Shown: positions 44,721-57,060, counted from the first letter of the stretch. The stretch is DNA of 64,000 nucleotides from Echinarachnius parma (GCA_037951105.1 JBAMJV010003381.1:1-64000); one strand, 5' to 3'. Notes: a model not told the origin generated them from the sequence alone. Made by a program: numbers and translations.

Positions 44721-45174
44721 GCGAACAGTTTGGAGCATACACAATGGCATACCAGGTTCAGTGCAGAGCTGATTGTGGTTCTGAGTGGTCCACTCAGCGA
44801 ACCACGAGATGGCCACGAGAATCTTGGTCATCGTGCCCGCTTGACGAATTTTAGGCATCGTCCCCGACGTCAAGCTAGATGACCGATGATAGATGGTGAC
44901 TTCTACCAATAATCTTGGTCATCGTGCCCGCTTGACGAATCTTCGTCCTCGTTCCCCACATCAAGCTCGATGACCAATGATGGATGGCGATTTCTACCAA
45001 GAATCTTGGTCATCGTGCCGGCTTGACGAATCCTGGTCCTCGTTCCCCACATAAAGCTCGATGGCCGATGATGGATGACGACTGCAAGCTCAAAGATAGA
45101 TGGTGGACCACTCAGAACCACAATCAGCTCTGCACTGAACTTGGTATGTCAAGTGTATGCTCCAAGCTGTTCAC
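44721..45174. mobile_element. TIR element enclosing three 91-bp repeats
   Basis: About 70-bp inverted arms: GAGCATACAC, TTCAGTGCAGAGCTGATTGT and CTGAGTGGTCC in the left arm (44721-44791) are mirrored in the right arm (45104-45174). Between them lie three tandem 91-bp units. Non-coding; open frames on both strands are repeat by-products. Confidence 0.75.
44820..45092. repeat. Three 91-bp tandem repeats
   Basis: AATCTTGGTCATCGTGCC starts at 44820, 44911 and 45002, an exact 91-bp period with a few substitutions per unit. Confidence 0.9.
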
Positions 45175-45204
45175 AAATGCAAACTGACATAATAAAATCT
45201 GTTC

Positions 45205-45253
45205 GGGGGGGGGGGGGGGGGGGGGGAAGCGCTTCCCCCCCCCCCCCCCCCCC
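45205..45253. repeat. Perfect poly-G / poly-C hairpin
   Basis: Twenty-two G, then AAGCGCTT, then nineteen C. The whole block is a perfect palindrome apart from the three extra G. It can form a very stable hairpin, or a quadruplex and an i-motif on opposite strands. Confidence 0.95.
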
Positions 45254-46320
45254 AACACACTTTTTGGATAATGGGGATAATGGGGCCCCGGGGTGAATGT
45301 AACAATGAAGTGTAGCTAATTACCCAGGGCCTATCAGCAAGTTAATCTGTGGGAGGGAGCGACCCCTATTTAATCACACGCACCGCGTCACACCCCGGTG
45401 GTTATTCCAACAGTTACCCAGACCATACATTCGACCTATACCCCTTTAACACACCCTGTTACTCATAGTGATTGGAGTTAATATTAATTTCGAAAGAACC
45501 CAACAAATACAAACAAACAAACAAGTAATTTCACCATTTCTCTTGAATACAAGCGCCATTAAGGATGCACGATGCATGATGATGATGGTGATACAAATAA
45601 TTAATTACAAAAACAGCACAGAGAAGAGAAAGAAAATATTCACTATCGTTGACTGACACTTAGAGAGAGAAAAGGGAGAAAAAAGAAAAGAAAGATTGGG
45701 CATAGGAAATTAAGCCATGGACAATGCAGTGACATGCATTGGGATAACTATAATCATGATGCTATGAGTAATGATTATGACAAGGTTATTTTCATAATCA
45801 GCAGATTGCTTTGCTTTTCTCAAATTATTAGGTGCAATAACCATCATGTTCCCTCCCCAGAAGTTAAACCTGTGGTTCATTATACTTCATAAAATAAAGT
45901 AAAATATAACATTGTTTAAATTGTTCTTATGATGATCATAACCGATTAAATTAGAAACACAACAGTTATGTCGCATGCACGATTGTGTCTGTTATTTAGA
46001 TACTATTACATATGTATCATACAAATATGCGACATTCGTGTCACAATCTTCTCATCATCGCCGAAGTCACTATTATAAGTCACTATTATAACCCTAACCC
46101 TAGATTTGAATACTGAAATAATCAATATCAATATTATCACCATCATTATCTTACGTTACAATTTTAAAGTAAAATTACAATGATTAAATAATAATCATAA
46201 TCAAAGTATCATAAGAAAATGTCTCATTCTCAAGCAACATTATCGTTACCCTACTCATTGCTTAAAGATAATTATCATTATACATGTAATATCATAGTCT
46301 TTATTTTCATATTCATCATT
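45254..46320. other. No recognisable feature
   Basis: AT-rich sequence with a few short repeats such as CACTATTATAA (46068-46090). No gene or transposon end recognised. Confidence 0.4.
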
Positions 46321-46331
46321 ATAATCTTTTT

Positions 46332-46332
46332 C

Positions 46333-46366
<34 letters not shown>

Positions 46367-46385
46367 ACATCAACATCATCATCGA
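46332..46385. repeat. (ATC)n microsatellite
   Basis: About 17 ATC/AAC triplets; the Ile-repeat frame over it is not a gene. Confidence 0.95.
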
Positions 46386-46959
46386 CGTCATCATCACAAT
46401 CATCATCTTAACATCCAATAATTATATTAAGTATAGCCTTCATAGGATCAATAAATTGCTTGCTATAAAAACAATCATTGCATCTGATCTCAACGCTTCA
46501 CATGGCACGCTTTACCACGCGGTTTTAGCTCAATGTTAATGCAAACCGTGAAATAAAACGTGTCATGGTTTGAAATCGTATCAAAAATGTATTTCATATC
46601 GGCTGGATTTTCAATCATTGATACAATTCCTTTTAAATAAGACCAGTTTTGTTTTATTTCGTTTCGTTACCGACAAAAGTTTGCACTTTATAACTAAACT
46701 CTCGGCAAAAATATCCAGGGAGAATAATTCTCATAGGAGAGATTCGGTGATCTAATTTCTACCAACGTTCCATCTCTCAGCAGGTTGAAGTAGTAGTTAA
46801 ACACACTTTTAATATTACTAATTGCCTCTTTATTTTATCCCGGCCTGGCGTTTACAAGTATTCCACAAATTATTAAAAGAGGATGTGTTGGTCTTTCTTT
46901 ATTTTCAGGTTGTAAGCTTATAACTCTATAGATTATTGAATTTACTCCGACAATTAGAA

Positions 46960-47160
46960 TTGCCTTATTACAACAAAAAAAGCACTACGTGAAAATTGAA
47001 TTTTCTGAAAGCGGTTTCAGACTGGTAATTGCAATCATGATTGGAGTTATGTTTACAATCACGGTGATTCTGTTGCCCTGCTTTCACACTACGAAAAAAA
47101 CTGTGATTACAATCACAGTTTTTGGACACGTGATTCGGGTACCTATCAATCAAATAATAA
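46960..47160. repeat. GTGATTACAATCAC-type inverted repeat
   Basis: Contains TTTCAGACTGGTAATTGCAA, CAATCACGGTGATT and CTTTCACACTACG followed by TGTGATTACAATCACAG, a 15-bp palindrome core (about 47101-47118). Related words (AATCATGATTGCAATCACG, CGTTCACACTA) form the tandem repeat at 62141-62325. Likely remnants of one TIR family. Confidence 0.5.
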
Positions 47161-47309
47161 GCATCAATTGTTGCCAATGACAGCCTTTATTCAAGATGGA
47201 ATTTAAAAAAGGCACGTTCGGGATTCTATTGTCGATAGCAGTCTTAACGTCTTACAACAGTGTTTTGTTGTTATTTCTTCTATTCCTGTAATAAGGGCGG
47301 TTTATGAGC

Positions 47310-47800
47310 ATTTGGTCTACTACCATTTGGTCCACTAGCCAGTTGGTCTACTGCTATTTGGTCCACACCAATTTGGTCCACTATCCAGTTGGTCTACTGT
47401 AATTTGGTCCACACCCTATACGTCTACTACCCATTTGGTCTACTAGTCATTTAGTCTACATTTAATTTGGTCCACACTCCAATTGGTCTACACCCCATTT
47501 GGTCTACTAGTATTTTGGTCTAACATCATTTAGTTCATCATGCAATTGGTCTACAATATACTTGGTCTACAATACATTTAGTCTACTAGTTATTTGGTCT
47601 ACTATGTATTTGGTCTACACTCTATTTAGTCTACTAACAATTTCGTCTCCAAATCATTTAGTCTACATTCCATTTCGTCTACAACTTATTTCGTCTACCA
47701 TCCATGTGGTCTACGATGCTCTTGGTCTACTAGTCATTTGGGCTACTACCCAATACGTCTACATACGATTTGGTCTACTAGCAATAAGTCTACAACAACG
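47310..47800. repeat. GGTCTACTAnnCATTT minisatellite, array 1
   Basis: Around 28 degenerate units of 16-18 bp built on TTTGGTCTACTA or TTTGGTCCACAC. The complementary orientation forms a second array at 60363-60900. Confidence 0.9.
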
Positions 47801-47880
47801 CCCACGCTGTGTATGAAATGTTATTCACCATGTACAGTTAGTATTTTGAAGTGATGCATAGGTATGGCAAGGAAGCAACG

Positions 47881-48195
47881 TCAAAGGGATAGTTGAGTAG
47901 GGTTGAGTATAGGGGGCACTTTACAAAATATTGTTTGTGAGATAAAGAAAAACTCACTCTCACATTTGAAAGAACATACAATTTTATTGAATCATTATTT
48001 AAAAAAACATGCACAATTTTGTATGAAAATTGAATTAATTGGGATTTGGAGTGCGCCCTCGTGAATTGTAACAGCTCTTTTTGAATGATAACAGGGTTTT
48101 TACCTAGTTGTTTGTAACTGTATATGCTTCGAGTTCGAGCATGGTGAAGTTATAACTGCCTTAATGGTTTGACAAATACTCAACTATCCCTTCAA
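47881..48195. mobile_element. MITE family M, copy 2
   Basis: Ends TCAAAGGGATAGTTGAG and CAACTATCCCTTCAA. Inner words AGGGGGCACTTTACAAAATA and GTAACAGCTCTTTTTGAATG are shared with other copies. TCAA on both sides suits a 4-bp target duplication. Confidence 0.8.
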
Positions 48196-48872
48196 GAGAA
48201 AGGGGGGTAATAAGTGTGTTTTTTCTCTGCATGAAAAGGTGAACATGCATTCATACAGAGAGGTCCCACCTCTCTGCATTCATGATGTGTAATACATGTT
48301 TGTTGTGCGTGCTTGAGGGGGGGGGGGGAATACCATCAAACAACATGGGCGAACTCTTGCTGCACCCATCCACCTGGACATATTCTGACATATTTATAAC
48401 CCTAAGCATAGGTCCACAATAATATGTAGGGGCCCTCTTTCCCTGTAAAAACAATCAACACTCCGATACATTCTGTAGGCTCACTGGAGCTCACTTGCAT
48501 GTATTGTATTAAAGGGAATCTAGTAGTAGCTGACATATAGTGATGGATACTGTTAATAGCGTGTGAATTTTAGCGTTGTGACATGTCCACTTAGAAATGT
48601 GTAAAAAGTGTTCATTCGAAATGGATGCTTCACCAAAATGGATGGCCCAGTATTGAAAGAAAATGTCGCAAACTGATATTCGCATGATACTCAGTGATTG
48701 CTTTGCAGTATACATTTCAAAATATGAACTGAACAAATTGATTATTTGATAAAAGGGAAATATGGAGGAAAAGAAAGAAACAAGATAAAAGTCGAGCCAT
48801 GACAGAGAAACATTACGTACGAATTTTGTATTTTTAAAATGTTACTTTCTCTTTAATTCCCAGTAGAGCTAT

Positions 48873-51206
48873 TCTGCCGTCCCAAGGAAAAAGGCAGTAT
48901 CTACACGATTCAGCGTTTTCTAGAAACTGAGATATTGACCCTTTTGTGTTTTTGCCACAGCCGCTCGGAAATAATAAACTTGTGAAGATATCTTAAGTGT
49001 GTGATTAAAGGCTATATAGGTGTCTATTTTTCTTCATACATGAACAATTGAATTTTCCGTTTAATTTTGAGATTTTCATGAAAATGTAGATACTTTGGGA
49101 AAATCCATGGTTCGTGACCGATTTCCCCAAGGAAAAAAGCATCTACATAGAAATTATGCCTTACGTTATGGATAAAACAATCGAAAATGATTCGGATATA
49201 TTCTGTATGTACTATTAACATACTTTAAAGGGAAAAAAGTTTGATTAATTAAAAAGCGCCCTCTCTAGGCGAGTCACACTTTTCTTTAAAAAGGGACTTA
49301 TTGGCCCATATTTCCGCAATGAAAGAAAATACGAAGCATGAATTGTATTCATTAACCACGCAAAAATGATTGTTTATACATTTGTTATAAAAGTGTATAA
49401 GTTAGAGTTAAAACAAAACTTTGAAATGATAAAGAGCGCCCTCTCTTATCAAGTCTTAAGTTACTTTAAATATGGAATAATGCATGTTACATGCTCCCAA
49501 CACGGTGCGTGATCGATTTCCCCAAGGAAAAACGCAGTATCTATACTCCGCAAAAAAAGAAACTGGACACTTGTATAAGTTGAAATATTTCATATTAATG
49601 TACGATAAAGTGTACATGATCATATATCAAATTTAAGGGAATTTAGTCCTCTACATGCAGGGTATAACTTAAAGGTGTAATCGTTCATGCATGAAATGCC
49701 ATGGTCAATTAACAATAGCAAGGTCTGTTTTCAAAAATAGCAAAACAATGGAGGACCACACCATTCGACTGAAATGATAGTAAGCTTTTCACTGAAAACA
49801 AGATGAGCGGGGCAAGTAAGTTATGACATTATTCAACTTTATTGTTATGAACAAACTCTGGAAATACAAATTTGTCAATAAAAGAGGTCCGGGTTATGAG
49901 AGCATTATCATACTGGTCTGTATTAGAGGCATGAAGCTTGTCTATTTTATGTGTCCCCTGCAATTTTAACCATATTTACCAAGAGAAATGTCATGTTAAA
50001 GACTGCCCAACTGTTTGACCAAGGGTAACTTCAAGTTTTGAAGATCTTTGGACTACAGTAGAATTCTTGAGAAGAATTTATACCATTTTCATGCTGAAAT
50101 AAGGGCACAAACTGTGGTTTTGACTAATAAAGCTTTGCCATGATATTCCCCATTTTGTTACTTTTTGATGAAAATAACACCTATAACGTTCACAATTTGT
50201 CTTCATTTAAACTCTATATTGAGATGAAGATAGAAAAGGTCACATTTGTAATAAAAAATTATGCCATCTCATGAATATAGCGTTTAAGATTATGCTTATC
50301 AACATTTATATGGTTGAGTGGATGTTCCATTTTTGCTATTTTTGAAAACAGACCTTGGTGTGGTTAATTGACCGTGACAAGTCATGCATGAATGATTTCA
50401 TCTGGATTTCATGCGAATATTGAAGAGGGTAATTTTATCTTTAATTTGATATACAATATCATATATTTTATCGTTAATGAATACGAAATATTTGGTCTCA
50501 TACAAGTGTCCAGTTTCTTTTTTTGCGGAGTATACATAGAAATTTGGAGGGTGATGAATTATGCCTTATGTTATGGATAAAACAATTCTCACTAATCCAT
50601 GCTGGCACTGAAGAGCTTAATTTAGAAGAAAATTAGGACTGCATTACTGTACATGTACATGACTCAATTGCATGTATACATGCGTTAAAATCACATGCCA
50701 TTAACACACTGCACAGCATCATATGCCGTGCGCAGTCAGTCTGTGCATTGTGTGAATGTGGCAGAGGTACACGCACTTTCATGCATACTTGAATAGCCTT
50801 TGTCACAAACTCTGCGCTTTATAGAAGAATGTTGGTCGTATTGCAAAATGCACTTATATGTTAAATTTGCTTCAATATTTTGTGCTTCGCAATTCATATA
50901 AGTAGTGAAATTTGTTCATACAAGATATAATTATTATAAATGCGCATTATTCATATTGTCTGCTTATAAATAATTGGTTTGTCTTGTGGCGAGACTAGCT
51001 GTGTAGATACTGCTTTTTTCCTTGGGGAAAGTGGAGGTTGACTGTAGATACTGCGTTTGAGGGTTGGGAAAAAATGGTGTTCCCAAATTTTTTTCAGAAA
51101 ACTGAATGTATCACATGAAAGAGCATTGTTTATTGAGTATTTTTCTGCAAAAAAGTGAAAATCAACAAAAATGTCAGATACTGCTTTTTTCCTTGGGAGG
51201 GCAGTA
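48873..51206. mobile_element. TIR element with CCCAAGGAAAAAnGCAGTATCT ends
   Basis: The left end CTGCCGTCCCAAGGAAAAAG followed by GCAGTATCT matches inverted the right end (51170-51206, AGATACTGC then TTTTTTCCTTGGGAGGGCAG). The terminal word recurs internally at about 49122 and 49520 and inverted at 51012. The end sequence is itself a small hairpin (CTGCC...GGCAG). Two internal AGAGCGCCCTCTCT words lie near 49253 and 49435. Contains the nested element 49544-50532. No transposase. Confidence 0.7.
49544..50532. mobile_element. TA-flanked palindromic element TACTCCGCAAAAAAAG
   Basis: Ends TACTCCGCAAAAAAAGAAAC (49544) and GTTTCTTTTTTTGCGGAGTA (to 50532), each flanked by TA. The inverted similarity continues inward for about 200 bp on each side (CAAGGTCTGTTTTCAAAAAT near 49720 against its complement near 50340). 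A TA duplication and TACTCCG terminus suit Tc1/mariner MITEs. A second, truncated copy lies at 52666-53320. Confidence 0.85.
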
Positions 51207-51471
51207 TTTTCCCTTTCACCTACCACACATGATGAGCAAACATTTTTGTTATCACCCAGACCCCCAGCACTGCCCACATAATGCCTGCATTGTGTTTTCA
51301 TCACAGCCAAGCTTCATGTTGTAGAGTCTCTTTTTCCTGCATATTTGAGGAATTGCATTTGTTATTACATTTATATGATTATGACGTGACTCAACGCGAT
51401 AACCCCACCATTCCATGGTGTAACCATATTGGTGATTTCTTCTCGCCATACTGTATGTTTTGTTTGTTGTT

Positions 51472-51533
51472 GTTTGTTTGTTTGTTTGTTTGTTTGTTTG
51501 TTTGTTTGTTTGTTTGTTTGTTTGTTTGTTTTT
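51472..51533. repeat. (TTTG)n microsatellite
   Basis: About 15 TTTG units. Open frames on both strands (Leu/Phe/Cys/Val and Lys/Gln/Thr/Asn repeats) are artefacts. Confidence 0.95.
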
Positions 51534-51870
51534 GGGGGGTGACGTGTTTTTGACCATCATTGTCATGAAGTGTCTATCCCAGCAGCATAATACATGTAGT
51601 CCTTTAAGGTGCACGTGTAAAGTGTACAACTCCACACAAATTAATTTGAGCTTCCACCGTTCTCTTCTGGTCTTATTATGGTAAGAGAAGATTGCAATAA
51701 GGTTAGATTTTATTCAAATGTCCCCTTAGTATGACGAGATCTATCTTTGCTAATCATTCAGCACAAGGGCAGGCTTAAACGTTTATAAACCTCATAAACG
51801 CCAAACAGTAATTCGTCATAATAGCTAATGCACATTGTCGTTTTTTAACCAGGAAAGCAGGGTTTTTTCA

Positions 51871-52401
51871 AAGAAACATCAGTTGAGTTTTGGTAGAGAG
51901 GGCGCTACATACAATTATTTTTTTATGAGATAATGGAAAACTGAGTGTAAAATTTGAAAGAGCATAATATTTTAATGACAGAATAAACTTTATTTGATCA
52001 AATTCAGTTCAGAAACAGCTTAAATATCCATAAACATAGCAATTTATAATAAATATGGGGCCCCACACTTATTCGATAATTTTGAACCAGCCGTTAAAAA
52101 TTCAAAAAAATGCTTCCTCTTTTCCAAAAGTTACAAAATAGGTATTCAAATAGTTGTTGGTTATTTCTTTATCTAATCACTATTTCAAAAAAACATCGAA
52201 TGGACAAATTTGTATTCAAAATGGTTGAAACCGATGACCGATTTGTAATGATACCATGATCTTTACTAAGTCATTTGTAATTTTGTGTTCCTTTCTAGTT
52301 ATAACTAATAGTTTGTAATGTAATGATGCAGGTTATGGTTACTAAAATTCAGTTTCACCAAAACTGTACTCTCCTTACCAGAACTCAACTATCCCTTTAA
52401 A
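51871..52401. mobile_element. MITE family M, copy 3
   Basis: The right end AACTCAACTATCCCTTTAAA is intact; the left end is decayed (CATCAGTTGAGTTTTGGTAG). The inner part matches copy 1 closely (CGATAATTTTGAACCAGCCG, near 52073 and 23491). Confidence 0.75.
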
Positions 52402-52640
52402 AGCCTGTTACATGTATCATTCAAAAAGAGCTGTTACAACTCAAGAGCGCGCTCTCTGAACACTCATTGGTTTTAACCATTTTAAATATTGTGCATACGT
52501 ATATGTTATGTGGAAATATTGATTAGATAGTGAGATTATCAGCAACTATTTAAACAACACTTTTGTAAAATGTTGAAAAGAGTTTTTTTTTTATTTGTTA
52601 ACGGCTGGATAAAAAATGGGGACAACAATTGTGGGGCCCC
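52402..52640. mobile_element. MITE family M, partial inverted copy
   Basis: CATTCAAAAAGAGCTGTTAC and GAGCGCGCTCTC (52420-52455) are the complement of the inner part of copies 2 and 3. GTTAACGGCTGGATAAAAA near 52597 also fits. Truncated, adjoining copy 3. Confidence 0.6.
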
Positions 52641-52665
52641 ATATTTCTGACAAATTGATAATGTA

Positions 52666-53320
52666 TACTCCGTATAAAAAGAAACAGGACACTTATTTAA
52701 GATTAAGACAACATATCTCATATCTTTATCGATGAAATATATGTTAAAGATAAAAATTAAAGACAAAATTGGCTTCTTCGATATTAGCATAGAATCCAGG
52801 AGAAATCATTCATGCGTGACTTGCCACGGTCAATTAACCACCGCAAGGTCTGTTTTCAAAAATAGCAAAAATTGAACATCCATTCAATCAATTTAAATGT
52901 TGACAAACATGCTATAAACGCTATATTCATGACATGGCAACATTATTTCATTACAAATGTGATAGTTTCATCTCAATAGAAAAGGTGTAAATGAAGAAAA
53001 AAACTTTGTAGGTTTTATTTTCAACTACAGTTTGTGGTATAAATTATTCTCAAGAATTCTACCGTAGTCCAAAGGGTACCGTCCAAAGATCTTCAAAATC
53101 TGATGTCACCCTGGTTAACCATTTGGGCAGTCTCTAACACGTCACTTCTCTAGGTAACTATATGGTTGAAATTGCAAGGGACACATGAAACAGACAAGCT
53201 TTATGCCTCATAAACAGACCAATATGTTGATGTTCTCATAACCTGGCCCTGTTTTATTGGAAAATGTGTATTTTGGGAGTATGTTCATGACAATAAGGTT
53301 GAATGGTGTCATAATGCTTG
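52666..53320. mobile_element. TACTCCG element, truncated second copy
   Basis: Starts TACTCCGTATAAAAAGAAAC after TA and follows the 49544-50532 element read in reverse orientation (CAAGGTCTGTTTTCAAAAAT at 52842; AGTCCAAAG and AAGATCTTCAAAA near 53070). The other end is missing. Confidence 0.75.
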
Positions 53321-53945
53321 CCAATTTATTCCAATTTCTTAACAGCTAAATCCAAAACATTTTGCCCCCCCCCCCTCCCCCCCAGTCAGACATACCCAGG
53401 CACGCTGCTGGGTTCATCGCTGGGTTGTCGCTTTGCTCCCTCGCCAGAGATGGTCAAAATGACCTATTATCCCCAATGGCAAGAAGAAATTGACGCCTAT
53501 GGCATCATCATTTTAAAATCATAATCATCCAGATATGGTCATAAAAATGCTTCCTCTTTTCAAAAATTTACACATGAGGTATTTTAATGGATAGAGTAGT
53601 TTTGGTATTGATAGTACAGTTTCTGTTTCGGTCAAGCTGCATTTAAGTAACCGAAACCTTCACCATTACATTACAAATTAATAGTTTTAACCCTACCATG
53701 CTCCAAATAAATTTTAAAAAGGACAGACGCCTAAGTAAACAGCTTCTTATCATTTTCAAAAATTAGCCGTTTAACCTGACAACTTATTGTTTTTAACCAT
53801 TAAAAAGTGATCCTGCTTGTGATATGTTTGTGGAAATAATGATTAGAAAGGAGAGATATTGTGTAACCATGGTAATAACATACGATTATGGGCAAAATAT
53901 ACCTAATAACCGATAATGAAAATCAATGATTACAAATTAGCAGGT

Positions 53946-54080
53946 ATTCCGAAGGTTCGTTATTCCGAAGGTTCGTTGATCCGAAAATAAAATCGGGTTC
54001 GTTATTCTGAAGGTTCGTTATCCCGAAGGTTCGTTAGTCCTAAAATGAAATAGGGTTCGTTAATCCGAAAATTAAATAAA
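53946..54080 (-). repeat. AACGAACCTTCGGAAT minisatellite, left inverted part
   Basis: Units of GGTTCGTTATTCCGAA, the complement of the array at 54718-55105, with an occasional GGGTTCGTTAATCCGAAAAT variant. Confidence 0.85.
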
Positions 54081-54658
54081 TTCGACGTAGAAAAGAATTG
54101 AGTTGATTTGATTTTGAGCAGTGTGGACTTGGAAAAGGGGATCAATCTTACTATAATTGCCGTGGCTGCATGGGGGGTGGGGGAGAAGGGGAGGGGGGCA
54201 AAGAGTGGCTTTACAATTCTAGTCAAATTGTATTGTATTTTTCTTTGTAAAACAGTGCAATAAGAATGATATATATATATTTATATCTTTCTCATGTAAA
54301 AAAACATGAAATAAAACCAAAATCAATTTGATATAATTATAATTATGTCATAAAGTTAGATTTTGCTGCTTGATATCAGTCCAAAATCACATTTTATTTG
54401 TCTGAATTGTATGTATTTCATCATAAATAGCAACTAAGGGCAGGGGGGGGGTTTGCTATTTTGAATCCCCGCAAGTGATTTTTTTCCCACATCACATTTT
54501 CACTTGGCAGCCCAAGGGGGGGGGGGATTGTTCCCTTTTGATTATAATGTTCATTATTCCTTCATGCATGCATGTTTATGCTTTATTAATGATTTAAATT
54601 GATTTGGGAGGGGGGCCCATGACACCCCCCCCCCCCCCTCCCCCACCACTACGCCAGT

Positions 54659-54659
<1 letters not shown>

Positions 54660-54701
<42 letters not shown>

Positions 54702-54710
54702 CACACACAC
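54660..54710. repeat. (CA)n microsatellite
   Basis: About 25 CA units with two interruptions, between the two inverted minisatellite blocks. Confidence 0.95.
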
Positions 54711-54717
54711 CCTATTT

Positions 54718-55105
54718 CATTTTCGGATTAACGAACCCTAATTCATTTTCGGACAAACGAACCTTCGGAATAACGAACCCGATTTCATTTTAGGAATAGC
54801 GAACCTTCGGAATAACGAACCTTCGGAATAACGAACCCGATTTCATTTTAGGAATAGCGAACCTTCGGAATAACGAACCTTCGGAATAAAGAACCTTCGG
54901 AATAACGAACCCGATTTCATTTAAGGAATAGCGAACCTTCGGAATAACGAACCTTCGGAATAATGCAACAAATGTTCGGATTAACGAACCTTATTTCATT
55001 TTCGGATTAACGAACACTCAGGTATAGGAAATTTGCGTGTTCGGAATAACGAACCTTCGGAATAACGAACCTTCGGAATAACGAACCTTCGGAATAACGA
55101 ACCGC
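54718..55105 (+). repeat. AACGAACCTTCGGAAT minisatellite, right part
   Basis: About 20 units of 16 bp (CTTCGGAATAACGAAC), interrupted by longer units with CCGATTTCATTTTAGGAATA. Together with 53946-54080 it forms an inverted pair around 54.4 kb. Confidence 0.9.
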
Positions 55106-55667
55106 ACCCAAAATATGTATTGTTACCTGTGATCTGCTTTAATTTAAGCCAGACATGATTCATTTTAATTATTGTGTTTTGTTAGCATGGTAACACCTGT
55201 ACACGATGGTACAAGAAATATCTCTTCGAGATTTCACGAATTTGTATCTAGTCCTGCTAATATAACAGTCCGAGTAATATAACAAAATAATTTATAACGT
55301 ATTCATGTTAATACGTATTAACATCCAAATATGGTCGTAATATAAAAAGCACGCTTCCTATTTAAAAAAGAAATATTCTATGATTTTTTTGTTTAATACC
55401 TACACTTTTCAAAAACAAATCACAAGAGGTTTTTAAATAGTTATTGATGATCTTACTATATATCTAATCATTATTTAAGAAAACTTCACTTGCATAATTT
55501 TTCATGAACATTTTTTAAAACCACTTCTTTTTTTAGAGAGCAAAGTTTTGTGTGTCAATGGCTCTTTTTGAATTACAATAGGTTTTTAATTAGTGATTTG
55601 TAATTGTTTGTACATGGTGGAACAGGCCCTTCGGAAGGAATTTTAAAGTGGTACGTATACGGTCAAC

Positions 55668-56420
55668 GGATTGGGGGCGTGGCACAACTGCGAGGGAGCG
55701 GAGCACCACAGGGGGGGGGGGGGTGGGATGGGGGTGTCCCCCCTCCCACGGTAGGGAGCTTTTGCAAATTTGGACTCGACTAACCTTGGAAGGACATTTT
55801 ATACAACTTAATTAAAGAAATCATTACCATCTCCCCTCATGATAAGACAAACACAATCGAACTTACACACACACCAGAAATACACTTACATCGTCCGACT
55901 GTCGTCCGTGCATGTCTTTAGATACTTGGGGAGGGGGTGTGCCCCCTCCCACGTGGAGACATTTTGGAAATTGGTGTTTAAAATATCACTGTATAAGTAT
56001 GGTCATAATTATTATGGGGAATATATCCTCCCCCGGGGGGGGGGGGGGCAATCATATAATTGTCGGACGGCGTGTGCGGCTGAGACTTCCGAACCCATAC
56101 CCACATCCAAGGGTCCTTTTGCTGTAAATAGGTACCCATGTTTAAGGATTTTTTGTGAAAAATTGACCTATGTCTAAGGATTTCAAACTTTCAATATTTC
56201 ATTTTTAGCTGTAATATAAAACAATGGCCAATCAGTTTGCAGTTTTTGATAAAATTCTTCATTAATAAACTGTACCATACTACAGGGGTGGCGCCAGGGT
56301 ATTTTCTTAGGGAGGGCGAAAGTTTATACTTTGATGGCGCTAAGCGCCCAAGTGAGGGAGCGAAGCCACCTCGCGCGGGGAGGGTTCGGGAGGGGGGTGT
56401 CCCCCTCAGGGACATGAGAT
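55668..56420. repeat. GC-rich dispersed repeat pieces (GCGAGGGAGCG, GGGTGTCCCCC)
   Basis: Three partial copies: 55668-55790, 55922-55975 and 56285-56415. They share GCGAGGGAGCGnAGC, a palindromic GGGGGTGTCCCCC or GGGGTGTGCCCCC, CTCCCACGGTAGGGAGC and TTTTGCAAATTTGGAC. A minus-strand copy lies at 58985-59130 and weaker ones at 53395-53450 and 58715-58760. Open frames across them are unrelated to each other. Confidence 0.7.
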
Positions 56421-56759
56421 ACACTGTTGGTCATAATGTTGGAATATATATTTTTTTAGATCCAACTTTATTCTTTTTCCTGTTTTTTGCGCCTAATGAA
56501 TCATTTTAGACTAAAATTAATCATTACATTATGTTTCCAAACTACCAATGTACAATACATGGTAGCATGAATTTGCATTAATTAATGAATTCTTTTGTTT
56601 TGAGCTTTGAAAGGCAGGACCTTTGATGATTGGCCCCTTTCCTTCTCCAAAGCGTATGTCCAACGAGTCATCGTTATGGGTCATTTCTCAAAGTGGGCCG
56701 TGAGATTTTCAACCAAAATTGGCACAGAGGCTCTCGAGGCCATACCCGGTCCAATGTCA

Positions 56760-56975
56760 TTGGCTACCCGCCGAACGATGGTTGTGCTCCACCAGGAAGG
56801 GTGCCAACAAGCAATGTCCACTATTTCGTTGGACCATCGCAGGTTAAGGTCTGTACAGTCCTCAGATGTCATCGAGAGAAGGGTCAATTAAAGCAAAGAT
56901 TATCTCTAGGACGTTTACGATTGACCACCAGGATAGATTATCGCAAATTGCTTAACCTGTGCCGTAGAAACCGGA
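56760..56975 (+). pseudogene. Tc1-type transposase helix-turn-helix remnant, left arm
   Basis: With one frameshift near 56800 the arm encodes LATRRTMVVLHQEG followed by VGPSQVKVCTVLR and GRLRLTTRID, then RRNRK. This order (LhqeG, a V-x-K-I recognition helix, the GRPRKTT-like linker and a DR...RNR helix) is the N-terminal DNA-binding part of Tc1-family transposases. The catalytic DDE domain is absent. Non-functional by itself. Confidence 0.75.
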
Positions 56976-57060
56976 AATGCCAAAAAGGAGCCTTCGCCGA
57001 CTATGAAGAAAACACTATGGAATCAACGCTTTCCGCCAAACTGTACATCAGCAATCCCTC

